Shown: positions 1-8,058, counted from the first letter of the stretch. The stretch is DNA of 18,493 nt from Spirochaetales bacterium (GCA_017475725.1 JAFVFA010000244.1:1-18493), one strand, 5' to 3'. Numbers and translations are program-made. The notes: generated by a model from the letters alone, not told the origin.

Positions 1-423
1 ATGCCGTATCTGTACCATAGGGCAAAGGATGACATAGATGTTGAGCATGGGGAGACTACGCAGCACCTCGATGACCCCGGACTTGGCTATATAGGAAGCT
101 TCCGCAACAGGATGTTCTACATAGGCTACACCTATGGAAGCGATGCCGTTGTGGCCGATCTAAAGGTCACCTACGAGGTCCCATCTGATTGGACGGCCGG
201 CGCAGAGGGCGTCCTGGTGGTCCATGGGGAGAGGGACGTCCGGTCCCTGTTCCGGATGGACGACGATTCCTTCGCCCCTTCCGGGGAGTCTTGGATCTTC
301 GGGCTTGTGGAGCTGTCTGCAAAGAAGCATTTCGGCAGATACGCAGTCTACGGCCAGTACGACTTCATCTGCGGCAGGTCAACTGACCATCAGTTCACAA
401 TCGGTGCGGAGATGAAATTCTGA
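1..423 (+). CDS. 3' part of a Wzi-like outer-membrane beta-barrel protein (5' end outside the window)
   Basis: The frame is open from base 1, so the Met at position 1 is probably internal and the gene probably begins upstream. The 140 visible residues alternate polar and hydrophobic residues as in beta strands. They align by eye with the C-terminal part of the complete Wzi-like protein at 3335-5149: IGYTYGSDAVVADLKV here against LGYRHGGDSIVANLNV there, a following VHGERD against AHGTHD, and a last strand FTIGAEMKF against FQLVIGAKCSL. The final Phe fits an outer-membrane barrel C-terminal signal. By homology it would anchor or assemble capsule-type polysaccharide at the outer membrane. Its stop lies 2 nt from the stop of the convergent PAP2 gene. 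The assignment rests on paralogy, because the Wzi motif itself is not within this fragment. Confidence 0.6.
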   Translation: MPYLYHRAKDDIDVEHGETTQHLDDPGLGYIGSFRNRMFYIGYTYGSDAVVADLKVTYEVPSDWTAGAEGVLVVHGERDVRSLFRMDDDSFAPSGESWIFGLVELSAKKHFGRYAVYGQYDFICGRSTDHQFTIGAEMKF

Positions 424-425
424 AA

Positions 426-1088
426 TCAGAACGATTTCCTGAACACCAGGCCGAATGGTGAGGCGGAGACCTCCAGGTCCTGGTCTGCGAACAGTGTGTG
501 GAGCGCAGGCACACCTATCCCTATGGCGGTGCCTATCGCGGCTCCTGCCAGGACATCGGTTGCAAAGTGGTTCCCGCTTGCCACCCTCAGAGCTGCAGTT
601 GCGGCTGCGATGGCGTAGGAGGCCACTGTGACCGGGATGTTCCATCTGGAGCCCGGGTTGTACTTGCAGAACACGTAGGAGGCGAATGATGCCCCTGCAA
701 AGCTCATCAGGGAGTGCCCCGATGGGAAGGACCTGTTCCAGTCGTCCTCCTGAGGGTAGCCATCATAGTACATGTACGGTCTTGGCCTCTCCACCAGGTG
801 CTTGAGCACTGTCCTTGTCCCGAAGGCTATGGCGGCGGTCTCAAGGTACATCACTCCGATCTTCAGATACTGGTCTGTGTCCTCGGAGAGAAGCACGGCA
901 GGCGTGAGGAGAGAGACTACCTCCAAAGCCGTTGCGGTGTTGTCCAGAATCTGGTTGTAGCTGTGCATGAACCTTCTGTCAAAGCCGTTGACCTCGGAGG
1001 GATCGAGAGGGAAGGTGTCCGCAAAGGCCTGGGAGCAGAAGACCGCGGACAGGATCAGCAGGAGTGCAAGTAAGGCTGCTCTCTTCAC
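426..1088 (-). CDS. Secreted or membrane PAP2-family phosphatase
   Basis: A PAP2 (type 2 phosphatidic acid phosphatase) protein of 220 aa. All three signature motifs are visible: K96-x6-R103-P, PSGH at 122-125, and R158-x5-H164-x3-D168, with H125 and H164 as the expected catalytic histidines. A signal peptide (KRAALLALLLILSAVFCSQAFA) precedes a mature part starting near Asp. In-frame ATG at 1112 is possible, but the GTG at 1088 is preferred: it overlaps the upstream stop as GTGA, has GAGGG just upstream, and puts the signal peptide at the very N-terminus. Last gene of the minus-strand operon. Known members dephosphorylate lipid phosphates such as undecaprenyl pyrophosphate. Recycling of the carrier lipid used by the neighbouring sugar transferase is a plausible inference, as is lipid A or phospholipid dephosphorylation. 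Confidence 0.85.
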   Translation of the reverse strand: MKRAALLALLLILSAVFCSQAFADTFPLDPSEVNGFDRRFMHSYNQILDNTATALEVVSLLTPAVLLSEDTDQYLKIGVMYLETAAIAFGTRTVLKHLVERPRPYMYYDGYPQEDDWNRSFPSGHSLMSFAGASFASYVFCKYNPGSRWNIPVTVASYAIAAATAALRVASGNHFATDVLAGAAIGTAIGIGVPALHTLFADQDLEVSASPFGLVFRKSF

Positions 1089-1891
1089 TGTTTGACCCTC
1101 ATCTCGAACCACTCCTTGAGGGCGGTGGTCCTTCTCATGAAGGCGCTTGGAAGGTCAACCGTTATGAAAAGAACCTTGACCTGCGGTTTGCGGTCCTGAA
1201 CCACGGCCATTGTGTAGAGGATGAACCCCTCATCTGCGGCTATTATCTCAAGGTACATGTTCAGGCCTTCCCTGTCGACGCAGGAGACCCCCATGTACTT
1301 CATCTTGGTGTGGTTCGTGATCCTCATGAGGAAATCGCTTTCCTGGATGTCATATGTGACCTTGTAGACGTTCTTCCCGAACCTGTTGTCCTTCTGGTAT
1401 GCGTAGCAGCTGAATGCGGACGGCACCTCCGATGCCACAGGGTCCGGGATCCTGCTGTCCATCTTGTCAGGGTCGCTGAGGAGATAGCTGTCCTCGAAGA
1501 GCACCGTAGGCTTGTCTCCTGCCATATGGGAGATGTAGGTTATCCCCTTCTGGGTGGAGATGCTTCTGATGACGTTGTAGACGGCCACCCTCCGCTCCTG
1601 CTCGGACATCTTCGAGTATGACTCAGGGTATGGGATGAAGGACAGGCCTGCAACGGCGAATCCGCCATCCATGGCATCGGCCTGTGCGGCCAGCTTGGCC
1701 CCCTGCGAGCCTGCAGGTGCGATTGCGGCCAGGGACTGGCCCTCTGTCGTCAGGGCCTCTATGGTCGTGTCGGACAGGATTTTCTGCATCTGGGACTCGG
1801 AAAAGGTTGGAAGCATCTGGACAAGGGATTGGGCCGCGAATGCTGAAAAGCAGACTGCAAGAAGCAGAAGAATGGTCGCTGTACGTTTCAT
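1085..1891 (-). CDS. Secreted protein of unknown function
   Basis: A 268-aa protein with a clear signal peptide (residues 1-19, MKRTATILLLLAVCFSAFA, cleavage before AQS) and no further membrane segment, so periplasmic or surface-exposed. The start at 1891 has a good AAGGAGAG ribosome site upstream. I recognise no catalytic motif. The mature part is mixed alpha/beta with two cysteines (in SCYAY and VSCVD), about 45 residues apart, that could form a disulfide. It vaguely recalls DUF6675-type spirochaetal secreted proteins, but I cannot confirm that from memory. It is 18 nt downstream of the sugar transferase and overlaps PAP2 by 4 nt (GTGA), so it is very likely cotranslated with polysaccharide genes. 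An accessory role in envelope polysaccharide is inferred from position only. Confidence 0.75.
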   Translation of the reverse strand: MKRTATILLLLAVCFSAFAAQSLVQMLPTFSESQMQKILSDTTIEALTTEGQSLAAIAPAGSQGAKLAAQADAMDGGFAVAGLSFIPYPESYSKMSEQERRVAVYNVIRSISTQKGITYISHMAGDKPTVLFEDSYLLSDPDKMDSRIPDPVASEVPSAFSCYAYQKDNRFGKNVYKVTYDIQESDFLMRITNHTKMKYMGVSCVDREGLNMYLEIIAADEGFILYTMAVVQDRKPQVKVLFITVDLPSAFMRRTTALKEWFEMRVKQ

Positions 1892-1909
1892 CTTGGATCT
1901 CTCCTTGGA

Positions 1910-3295
1910 TCAATAGGCGTTCTTGTTTATGAAACCGGTGAAGAATGTCAGAACCACAATCTTCATGTCAAGGAACAGGTTCCAGTTCCTCACATAGTTC
2001 AGGTCATATGCTATACGCTTCTCTATGGAGGTGTTTCCCCTGAGTCCGTTGACCTGGGCCCAACCGGTGATGCCGGCCTTGACCTTGTGTCTGATGTCAT
2101 AGCCAGGGATTGTCTTCTTGAACTCCTCGACAAGCTCAGGCCTCTCGGGTCTCGGGCCGATCAGGCTCATGGAGCCTCCAAGCACATTGAAGAACTGCGG
2201 AAGCTCGTCCAGACTGGTCTTCCTGAGAAGTTTGCCGATCTTCGTGACCCTGGGGTCGTTCTCCTCCGTCCAGTGCGGACCGTTCTGCTCAGGCATGTCT
2301 ATACGCATTGACCTGAACTTGAGCATCTCGAACACCTTGCCGTCCCTTGTGACGCGCTTCTGTCTGAAGAAGACGGGGCCGGGGGACGATATCTTCACCA
2401 TGAGCGCCAGAAGCAGATAGAGAGGCGAGAGCAGCACGACTGCAATCGAGCAGGACACAACATCGAATGTGCGCTTGATGAATCTCTTGCCAAGGGAGAG
2501 CTCAGAGCTGTTCAGCTGCACAACGGGGATGGAGTGGAAGTCTGTGATCTTGGAACCGGCATAGGAGTTCGGGATGTTGGGGAGCAGAAGCACATTCGCG
2601 TTGAGAAGCTCAAGGCCCTCGTGGACTGCGCCGTCCTTTGCTTCCGAGCCGCTGGGGAAGCTGATGACCACAAAGTCAATGCCGTTCTCCTTGACCACGC
2701 TCTCCAGAGATTCCCCTTCGATCTGCCTCAGGTCCCCGATCCTCTCCTTGCCTCCATATTGGCCTATGAACTCTATTCTGGAGTTTTTCCCTTCCCTGAC
2801 CACTGCGTTGTAGTAGCTTGTCAGTTTCGGACCATAGCCGTAAAGAAGGGCTCTCTGCTTGAACCTGCCTTTCTGCACCTGTCTGTCTATCATTGAGTGG
2901 GCCATGCCTCTGCCAAGGCACAGCAGGGTGAAGAGCATCAGCCCGTATATGACAAGGGCTATTCTGCTGACCTTGAGGTCGAACAGGTAGTAATAGACGA
3001 CGACAAAGGTCAGGAAGCTGCAAAGGGACACCTTGACTATTCCTTCAAGCTCAAGACGCCTGCTTGAGTTTATCTTCTGCTCGTACATCTTGAAGCCGAA
3101 GAGGAAGACCAGGGATGACAGGATGGCCAATGCGGACAGTCCTGCAAACAGGAGCTGGGAGTCCTTCTGCGCCCCTGGAAGAACGTAGAACCTCAGGAAA
3201 TATGAAAGGACCCATGCCAACACTATGGACACGCAGTCCAGAATGAACCTCAGGGAGAACTGGTATTTCTCGAATTTGCTCTTTTCTCTGCTCAT
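1910..3295 (-). CDS. Undecaprenyl-phosphate hexose-1-phosphate transferase (WcaJ/WbaP type)
   Basis: A 461-aa polyprenyl-phosphate hexose-1-phosphate transferase, the initiating enzyme that moves a sugar-1-phosphate from a UDP-sugar to undecaprenyl phosphate on the inner membrane. The N-terminal half has four hydrophobic segments (about 13-37, 47-69, 87-106, 110-130), then a soluble Rossmann-like domain (about 147-240). The C-terminal bacterial sugar transferase domain starts with a membrane segment at 272-302. Conserved blocks follow: KFRSMR (326-331), SLDELPQFFNVL (361-372), LIGPRPERPE (378-387) and KAGITGWAQVNGLRG (406-420). Length and order match full-length five-segment members. The sugar (glucose or galactose) cannot be told from sequence. 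It lies 39 nt after the Wzi-like gene in the same operon, which ties both to one polymer. Confidence 0.93.
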   Translation of the reverse strand: MSREKSKFEKYQFSLRFILDCVSIVLAWVLSYFLRFYVLPGAQKDSQLLFAGLSALAILSSLVFLFGFKMYEQKINSSRRLELEGIVKVSLCSFLTFVVVYYYLFDLKVSRIALVIYGLMLFTLLCLGRGMAHSMIDRQVQKGRFKQRALLYGYGPKLTSYYNAVVREGKNSRIEFIGQYGGKERIGDLRQIEGESLESVVKENGIDFVVISFPSGSEAKDGAVHEGLELLNANVLLLPNIPNSYAGSKITDFHSIPVVQLNSSELSLGKRFIKRTFDVVSCSIAVVLLSPLYLLLALMVKISSPGPVFFRQKRVTRDGKVFEMLKFRSMRIDMPEQNGPHWTEENDPRVTKIGKLLRKTSLDELPQFFNVLGGSMSLIGPRPERPELVEEFKKTIPGYDIRHKVKAGITGWAQVNGLRGNTSIEKRIAYDLNYVRNWNLFLDMKIVVLTFFTGFINKNAY

Positions 3296-3334
3296 AGGTA
3301 TGACCTTTATACCCTAAATTCCGCTAAACAACAA

Positions 3335-5149
3335 TCACAGCGAGCATTTTGCCCCGATGACCAGCTGGAAGTCGCTGCACATGGCGTTTCCGCTGCTGTT
3401 GTACATGTTCCAGACGGTGATGAGATCAGCCTGCATGAAGGCCATGAGGCTGTCGCTGATGTGATAAAGACCGTAGGCTCCAACGTCCAGGGTGAAGCAG
3501 ACCGCATCCCTTGCGGCGACCTCGGAGTCCAGGTATCTGTAGCTTCCGGTCTCGTGGTCCGTTGTGGGTGTGACTCCGCTCTGGTTCCATGACGGGCTTC
3601 CTCCGACCTTGGCCCATCTGGTCCACATGTCATGGGTTCCGTGGGCCATGAAGAAGGCGTTGCCGGAGATTGTGAAGACCCTGCTGCGCCTCCATTCCAC
3701 ATTGAGGTTGGCCACTATGCTGTCACCGCCATGCCTGTAGCCCAGAAAGTATTCGTCGTAGACCACACTGTCGGTCATCCTGGACGAGCTCACATATGTC
3801 CTGACAGGCACCACATAGTCCACGCCGTAGCTCTCTGTGGTGTCTGATGGGTCCGTCTTGTACCTCAGGTACGTGTATGGGTCCACATAGGCACCCTCGA
3901 TGTTGAATCTGAGGGTCGAGCTCTCAAGGGGAAGCAGATATGTGGCCCCTGCAAGGTACCCCAGCGCATTGGGGTACCCGAAGGTGTCTGCGCTTGCAAC
4001 ATCCTCTCCGCCGGGGATTGCGAAGTCGTCAAGAATGGCCTGTACATAAAGGTTCAGTCCATTAATTGGAGTGAAATCAATCTCCAAGGCTATCGTTGAA
4101 TTCGAATTCGATGCTATATACAGATTGTGGAGCAGATAGGCGGGGTTCAGCACCCGCAGATCCAGTGTTCCTGTGTCCGAGGCGTACATTATGGCCTCTG
4201 TGACAGTCACCGCAAGTCTGTCGTTCAGAAACCTTCCCTCTATCCTGTGGGCGACATAGAGGTTTATGCCCGCTATCTCCTCCTTGTCATCAGTCTTCGA
4301 GCCCCTGTACGAAGGAACGTAGTAGTTGATCTTGTTGCGGAAGGAGCTGACAAGGAATGTGAACTTGAACTTTCTGGAGAAGGTGGAGAACCTCAGCATG
4401 TCGTGGTACGGAAGGTTGTCGCTCATCACCAGATTGCCTGTGGTTCCATGGCCCCAGTTCAGCCTGTCCCTTCCTATCTGCAGGTTCCAGAACGCCGAAC
4501 CGAAGGAGACGAAAGCCCTGTATGGGCTGTTCGGGTCCATGCAGAAGTTGAAGTCGGTTGTCTGGAGTCCCGGTATGTTGCTTCCGATGTTTGTGCTGCC
4601 GATCTCATACTGCCAGCCTGCACCTGCATGGAAGCCCTGTTTGAGCGGCATTGCGAAGTAGAGGTACAGGGAGTCCTTGACGTCAATCTCCGCAGAGATC
4701 TGGAGAAGGGGGTCCGCATGGACAAGGTCATAGGCCCAGTTGCCACGGCCCACAAAGGCCTTCTCCCGGATTCCGTTGATGTCCTCCCTTTCAGGACCAT
4801 CTGTGTTGGTGTGCGCATAGAGCTCAAGGGTGGCGTCCAATGAGACGTCGATGGCAATCGGCTCCGTCTGGAGGATGAAGCTCTCGTCAAGTCTGGAGAG
4901 GACCCAGTCGTAGTCGTTCCTGAGAGCCTGCGGGAGGCCGTCCCTGTCCAGCTTCTCAAGCATGAGTCTGAGCTCCGCATCACTCCAGGGGCCTGTGGAT
5001 GACGGCAATGCATGGCCGGTTGCAAGGTACATGTCGCTTATTGCCGCATACTCTGCGCTGTCCACCGGATATATCTTCTGCTGTGCGGAGAAAGCAAGCT
5101 GAATCGCCATGACTGCGAACAGGCATGCAAGGAAAGACTTCTTGAACAT
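3335..5149 (-). CDS. Wzi-like capsule assembly outer-membrane protein
   Basis: A 604-aa outer-membrane beta-barrel of the capsule assembly Wzi family. Residues 1-22 form a signal peptide (MFKKSFLACLFAVMAIQLAFSA). Residues 25-95 resemble the helical N-terminal part of Wzi proteins (DSAEYAAISDMYLATG...WSDAELRLMLEKL). The signature IGRDRLNWGHGTTGNLVMSD (about 215-234) followed by PYHDMLRF is typical. Many amphipathic strands follow. The frame is open far upstream, to 5566, but that part is antisense to the divergent Omp85-like gene and is not credible. In-frame ATG 5182 has an AAGG upstream but lies inside the -35 box of the best promoter, so ATG 5149 is chosen although it lacks a Shine-Dalgarno. 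First gene of the operon with the sugar transferase. Known Wzi binds capsule polymer at the surface. Confidence 0.85.
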   Translation of the reverse strand: MFKKSFLACLFAVMAIQLAFSAQQKIYPVDSAEYAAISDMYLATGHALPSSTGPWSDAELRLMLEKLDRDGLPQALRNDYDWVLSRLDESFILQTEPIAIDVSLDATLELYAHTNTDGPEREDINGIREKAFVGRGNWAYDLVHADPLLQISAEIDVKDSLYLYFAMPLKQGFHAGAGWQYEIGSTNIGSNIPGLQTTDFNFCMDPNSPYRAFVSFGSAFWNLQIGRDRLNWGHGTTGNLVMSDNLPYHDMLRFSTFSRKFKFTFLVSSFRNKINYYVPSYRGSKTDDKEEIAGINLYVAHRIEGRFLNDRLAVTVTEAIMYASDTGTLDLRVLNPAYLLHNLYIASNSNSTIALEIDFTPINGLNLYVQAILDDFAIPGGEDVASADTFGYPNALGYLAGATYLLPLESSTLRFNIEGAYVDPYTYLRYKTDPSDTTESYGVDYVVPVRTYVSSSRMTDSVVYDEYFLGYRHGGDSIVANLNVEWRRSRVFTISGNAFFMAHGTHDMWTRWAKVGGSPSWNQSGVTPTTDHETGSYRYLDSEVAARDAVCFTLDVGAYGLYHISDSLMAFMQADLITVWNMYNSSGNAMCSDFQLVIGAKCSL

Positions 5150-5156
5150 GGTAACA

Positions 5157-5185
5157 ATTCTAGTCCACAGGTGTTTTTCCATCAA
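5157..5185 (-). promoter_or_regulatory. Promoter of the Wzi-like/sugar transferase operon
   Basis: On the minus strand, TTGATG (5185-5180) and TAGAAT (5162-5157) are separated by exactly 17 bases, 4/6 and 5/6 matches to the sigma70 consensus. The -10 box ends 7 bases before ATG 5149, so transcription would start at or within a few bases of that ATG. This fits the lack of a ribosome site there and suggests a leaderless or nearly leaderless message. Confidence 0.6.
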
Positions 5186-5194
5186 GGGCCTTCG

Positions 5195-5223
5195 TTGACG
5201 GAGGCTTTGCATTTGATTACCAT
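5195..5223 (+). promoter_or_regulatory. Promoter of the Omp85-like gene
   Basis: TTGACG (5195-5200) and TACCAT (5218-5223) lie 17 bases apart, 5/6 and 4/6 matches to sigma70 boxes. The predicted start, near 5230, is just before the GAGG ribosome site (5232-5235) and the GTG start (5244). It is back to back with the minus-strand promoter: the two -35 boxes are only 9 bases apart, so the pair could share one regulator. Confidence 0.45.
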
Positions 5224-5243
5224 ATGGGCCCGAGGAATTCCAA

Positions 5244-6878
5244 GTGAAGAGACTTTTCGCCGTACTATTGATTTTGTTCATTGCAGTCCCCCTTTTCGCT
5301 GTGCAATATGAGATTGTGGACATATCCTTCTCCGTGACGGGGAAGACTGACCCTGCACAGCTGTCCAAGATAGTCGGAAGCATCGGAGCCACCTTCGACA
5401 GCGCGGATTCCCTTGAGGCCTTCCTGGAGGAGAAGAAGCAGGACCTTCTGAATCTCAGGCTGTTCAGCAATGTTGTGTACAAGTACGATGTCTCGGAGAA
5501 CCTGGCCAAGGGGATGGGCTCCGTGAAAGTCACCTTCCTGATCTGGGACGCCAAGTCCATCTTCATCCTCCCTTATCCGAAATACGACTCCAACTACGGC
5601 TTCAAGCTGGGAATCAAGATGTACGACAAGAACCTTGGGGGAAAGTTCACGAACCTCTACGGCTACTTCGGATTCACGCAGCAGGAGAACGAGTTCAGGA
5701 AGGGGAACTTCGACTGGGAGCTCTCCGTCAGCGACATCACGATAGGTGAATCAACGATGACGGCCTCAACGACCGGGGTGATCGACCTTCTGAAATGGGG
5801 GAACTCGAACTTCTCGTTCGATGCAGGCGTGTACCGCATCAGGATAAAGGACTTCGAGATGTCCGCCACGGCCGGTCTCTCCATAGCCCCTGTGGGTTCC
5901 GAGTTCGACAGCCCATGGGGTCTTGCTGACATCCACAGCACGGTGAGCTTCAAGTTCAACAACGTGAAGCTGGACAACCTTGCCCTGAAGACCACCTACA
6001 TACACAAGATCCAGACCAACGAGTTCGACACCAAGACGGAGCTGAGCCACAATCTCCAGTATGGGGTCTACAGCCTGACCATCCTGAACACGGAGCAGAT
6101 CAACAAACCGGACGATGTCAACAAGGGATTGGACTTCATCGAGCTCGGCACCGGTGCGGGAAGGGACTTCCCGATCGCCGACCTGCTGACTCTGAACACG
6201 CTTTTCATGTTCTACGTCCAGTATGACTACGAGGCGGAGATCCTGGTCCCGTACTTCGACCTTGCCCTCAGCTCATCGAAGTACGATGTAGACTGGATAG
6301 GGAACTTCAGGAAGGGCTATTCCTATGATGTCAGGATGGACCTTCTGAGCTATCCCATCAATGAGGTTGACAGGACCTCGTTCCGCCTGTGGACCTCGGC
6401 GAGCGTCTTCTATCCTCTGACCTCATGGTTCAATCCGTCAGCCAGGGTCTCCATGACCATCTCGGACAGGGCCCAGTACTTCCAGTTCTCAAAGGACTCC
6501 GCCATAGCCGACTACATCAGAGGCGTGCGTCTTGACAACCCGCTTGTGGATACCGAGGTGGTGCCGATGCACAGAAACGCCATTGCCTTCAATCTGGATC
6601 TGATGGTTAACTTTATACAGATAAAGGATTTCTGCAAGAGCTATGTGAACCCTTTCATGGATCTTCTGATTGTGAGCGACGATGCCGCCGAGAGAGGCTT
6701 CCGCACAATCACGACAGTGGGCGGCGAGGGGATAGTCATACTCGATGACTTCCCAAGCTATCCGATCAGAGGCTCTCTGGGCATAAACGCAAATGACCTT
6801 GTTGCGCTTGCAAAGGGGGAGAAGTCCCTGTCCGAGGTCGAGTACGAGATCTACATAGGAATGGGTTTCCTCTACTGA
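5244..6878 (+). CDS. Omp85/BamA-like outer-membrane protein with a single POTRA-like region
   Basis: A 544-aa protein starting at GTG with GAGG 8 bases upstream. Signal peptide 1-19 (MKRLFAVLLILFIAVPLFA). Residues about 22-102 look like one POTRA-like module: an alpha/beta stretch with FLEEKKQDLLNLRLFSNVVY, similar to the helix-strand part where Omp85 POTRAs carry 'LxxxGxF'-type sequences, ending in a strand VKVTFLIWD. The rest is strand-rich, with DSNYGFKLGI (115-124) and DKNLGGKF (128-135) like the first barrel strands of BamA-type proteins. IRGV (425-428), about 115 residues from the end, stands where Omp85 proteins carry VRGF/Y, and PSYPIRGSLGI (504-514) recalls the P-x-GP strand. BamA is about 800 aa with five POTRAs, so this is a short, specialised member, or a look-alike. 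Its stop overlaps the convergent GT4 gene by 7 nt. A role in exporting surface proteins or polymer is only a guess. Confidence 0.55.
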   Translation: MKRLFAVLLILFIAVPLFAVQYEIVDISFSVTGKTDPAQLSKIVGSIGATFDSADSLEAFLEEKKQDLLNLRLFSNVVYKYDVSENLAKGMGSVKVTFLIWDAKSIFILPYPKYDSNYGFKLGIKMYDKNLGGKFTNLYGYFGFTQQENEFRKGNFDWELSVSDITIGESTMTASTTGVIDLLKWGNSNFSFDAGVYRIRIKDFEMSATAGLSIAPVGSEFDSPWGLADIHSTVSFKFNNVKLDNLALKTTYIHKIQTNEFDTKTELSHNLQYGVYSLTILNTEQINKPDDVNKGLDFIELGTGAGRDFPIADLLTLNTLFMFYVQYDYEAEILVPYFDLALSSSKYDVDWIGNFRKGYSYDVRMDLLSYPINEVDRTSFRLWTSASVFYPLTSWFNPSARVSMTISDRAQYFQFSKDSAIADYIRGVRLDNPLVDTEVVPMHRNAIAFNLDLMVNFIQIKDFCKSYVNPFMDLLIVSDDAAERGFRTITTVGGEGIVILDDFPSYPIRGSLGINANDLVALAKGEKSLSEVEYEIYIGMGFLY

Positions 6879-7987
6879 TTCAGCCTCTGCAGATTCAGAT
6901 AGAAGTCCTGAAGCTGTGCGGCCGTTGCCCTGATGTCGTAGCCTTTCTCCGCGACCTCCCTGAAGCAGATGTCCCTTTCAGTCGCTTCCGAACGGGCATT
7001 TATGATCCTTTCAGCCCATGCACCATCGCTCTCCTCAAGGCTTGTCCTGTTCAGCAGGGCAGGCACAAGGTCAACGTCCTGAGGAATCGTGTCAGTGTAG
7101 ATGCACGGCAGCCCTGAAGCCTGAGCTTCCACCAGAACAATGCCTAATCCTTCATAAAGTGAAGGTAAAATGAATGCATCAAGCCCCATCAGGATATCGT
7201 TCACATCCCTTCTTGGTCCTGTGAAGATGACTTTCCGGTCAATTCCCAGGGTCTTTGCCTTGCCTTTGAGCTCCGCTTCCAGGGATCCTGTCCCTATCAG
7301 CACCAGAATCGAGTCTGGAGCCCTGTCCAGAACCGCCTTGAAGATGTCCAGAAGCCTGCTCTGGTTCTTCTGGGGCTCAAGCCTTCCTATAGTGCCGTAG
7401 AGCCTTGTGGCACCAGCCGCGTTGAAGGCCTGCCTGACCCGGGCCCTTGTGGCCTGGTCGAACCTGTACCTGTCCGTCTCTATGCCGTTTCTTAGGACGG
7501 TGAAGTCCGCCTTTCCCCTGTACAGCCACAGGCCGGCGGCCTCTGAGCATGCGAACCTGTAGTCCGACCTTCTCCAGAGGTCCTTCCTGAAGAATCCCCT
7601 TATGAACTCCCCGAGTGACTTCGGGACATCCGCTATGTGGCTGTGCGCTATTGTGGTCCTTCCCAGCCTTTTGGCCACCCTGAACGTCTCGGATGCCGAG
7701 TCCATCAGATGGTCGTGGATGATGGTGTATTCGGGGTGGGCCTTCAGAAAACCGCCCAGAGCCTTGTCATAGGGTATCCTGTTGTAGCCCAGAAACCGTG
7801 GTATCCGGTGTATCCTGCCGCCCAGGGCCTCTATCTCGTCCTCGTAGGCTGACCTCTCAGGGCTGTGGAGCAGGAAGTCGAACTGGACCTTGGACCTGTC
7901 GATGTTCCTGTATATGTTCATCACCAGGGTCTCTGCTCCACCGAGGTTCATGTCATAGCTTATCTGTAGGATTCTGAGGGGCTGCAT
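6872..7987 (-). CDS. GT4-family glycosyltransferase
   Basis: A 371-aa retaining GT-B glycosyltransferase of CAZy family GT4. The N-terminal domain starts with RILQISYDMNLGGAET (GGAET 16-20, acceptor-side loop). The second domain begins with the NGIE switch (167-170), GRLEPQKNQ (201-209), and the nucleotide-sugar-binding EGLGIVLVE with E279 and E287 seven residues apart. Length is normal. It is cytosolic and probably adds one sugar to the lipid-linked repeat. Both donor and acceptor are unknown. The N-terminus closely resembles the first domain of the divergent double GT4 (LGGxETxxxxIxRNIDRSxxxFDFL), so the two are paralogs. No ribosome site precedes ATG 7987. Its 3' end overlaps the convergent Omp85-like gene. 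Confidence 0.9.
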   Translation of the reverse strand: MQPLRILQISYDMNLGGAETLVMNIYRNIDRSKVQFDFLLHSPERSAYEDEIEALGGRIHRIPRFLGYNRIPYDKALGGFLKAHPEYTIIHDHLMDSASETFRVAKRLGRTTIAHSHIADVPKSLGEFIRGFFRKDLWRRSDYRFACSEAAGLWLYRGKADFTVLRNGIETDRYRFDQATRARVRQAFNAAGATRLYGTIGRLEPQKNQSRLLDIFKAVLDRAPDSILVLIGTGSLEAELKGKAKTLGIDRKVIFTGPRRDVNDILMGLDAFILPSLYEGLGIVLVEAQASGLPCIYTDTIPQDVDLVPALLNRTSLEESDGAWAERIINARSEATERDICFREVAEKGYDIRATAAQLQDFYLNLQRLNQ

Positions 7988-7995
7988 CGTGTTTT

Positions 7996-8024
7996 AGGAT
8001 ACCAGTGGCGGCGGAAGACTGCAA
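7996..8024 (-). promoter_or_regulatory. Possible weak promoter of the minus-strand GT4 gene
   Basis: On the minus strand, TTGCAG (8024-8019) and TATCCT (8001-7996) are 17 bases apart, only 3/6 and 4/6 matches. The -10 box ends 8 bases before ATG 7987, the same geometry as at 5149, and there is again no Shine-Dalgarno. Weak evidence. Confidence 0.25.
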
Positions 8025-8058
8025 GGGTGAAACCGGTATGGTTAATAATCGTGATATC

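Noticed and set aside
4127..4843. 238-aa plus-strand open frame inside the Wzi-like gene
   Set aside because: A shadow frame caused by the GC-rich, biased codons of the real minus-strand gene; composition is odd and no motif or ribosome site is seen.
5150..5566. N-terminal extension of the Wzi-like protein by up to 139 residues
   Set aside because: It is antisense to the 5' part of the Omp85-like gene, has no barrel or signal features, and the signal peptide begins at ATG 5149. ATG 5182 is possible but overlaps the -35 box.
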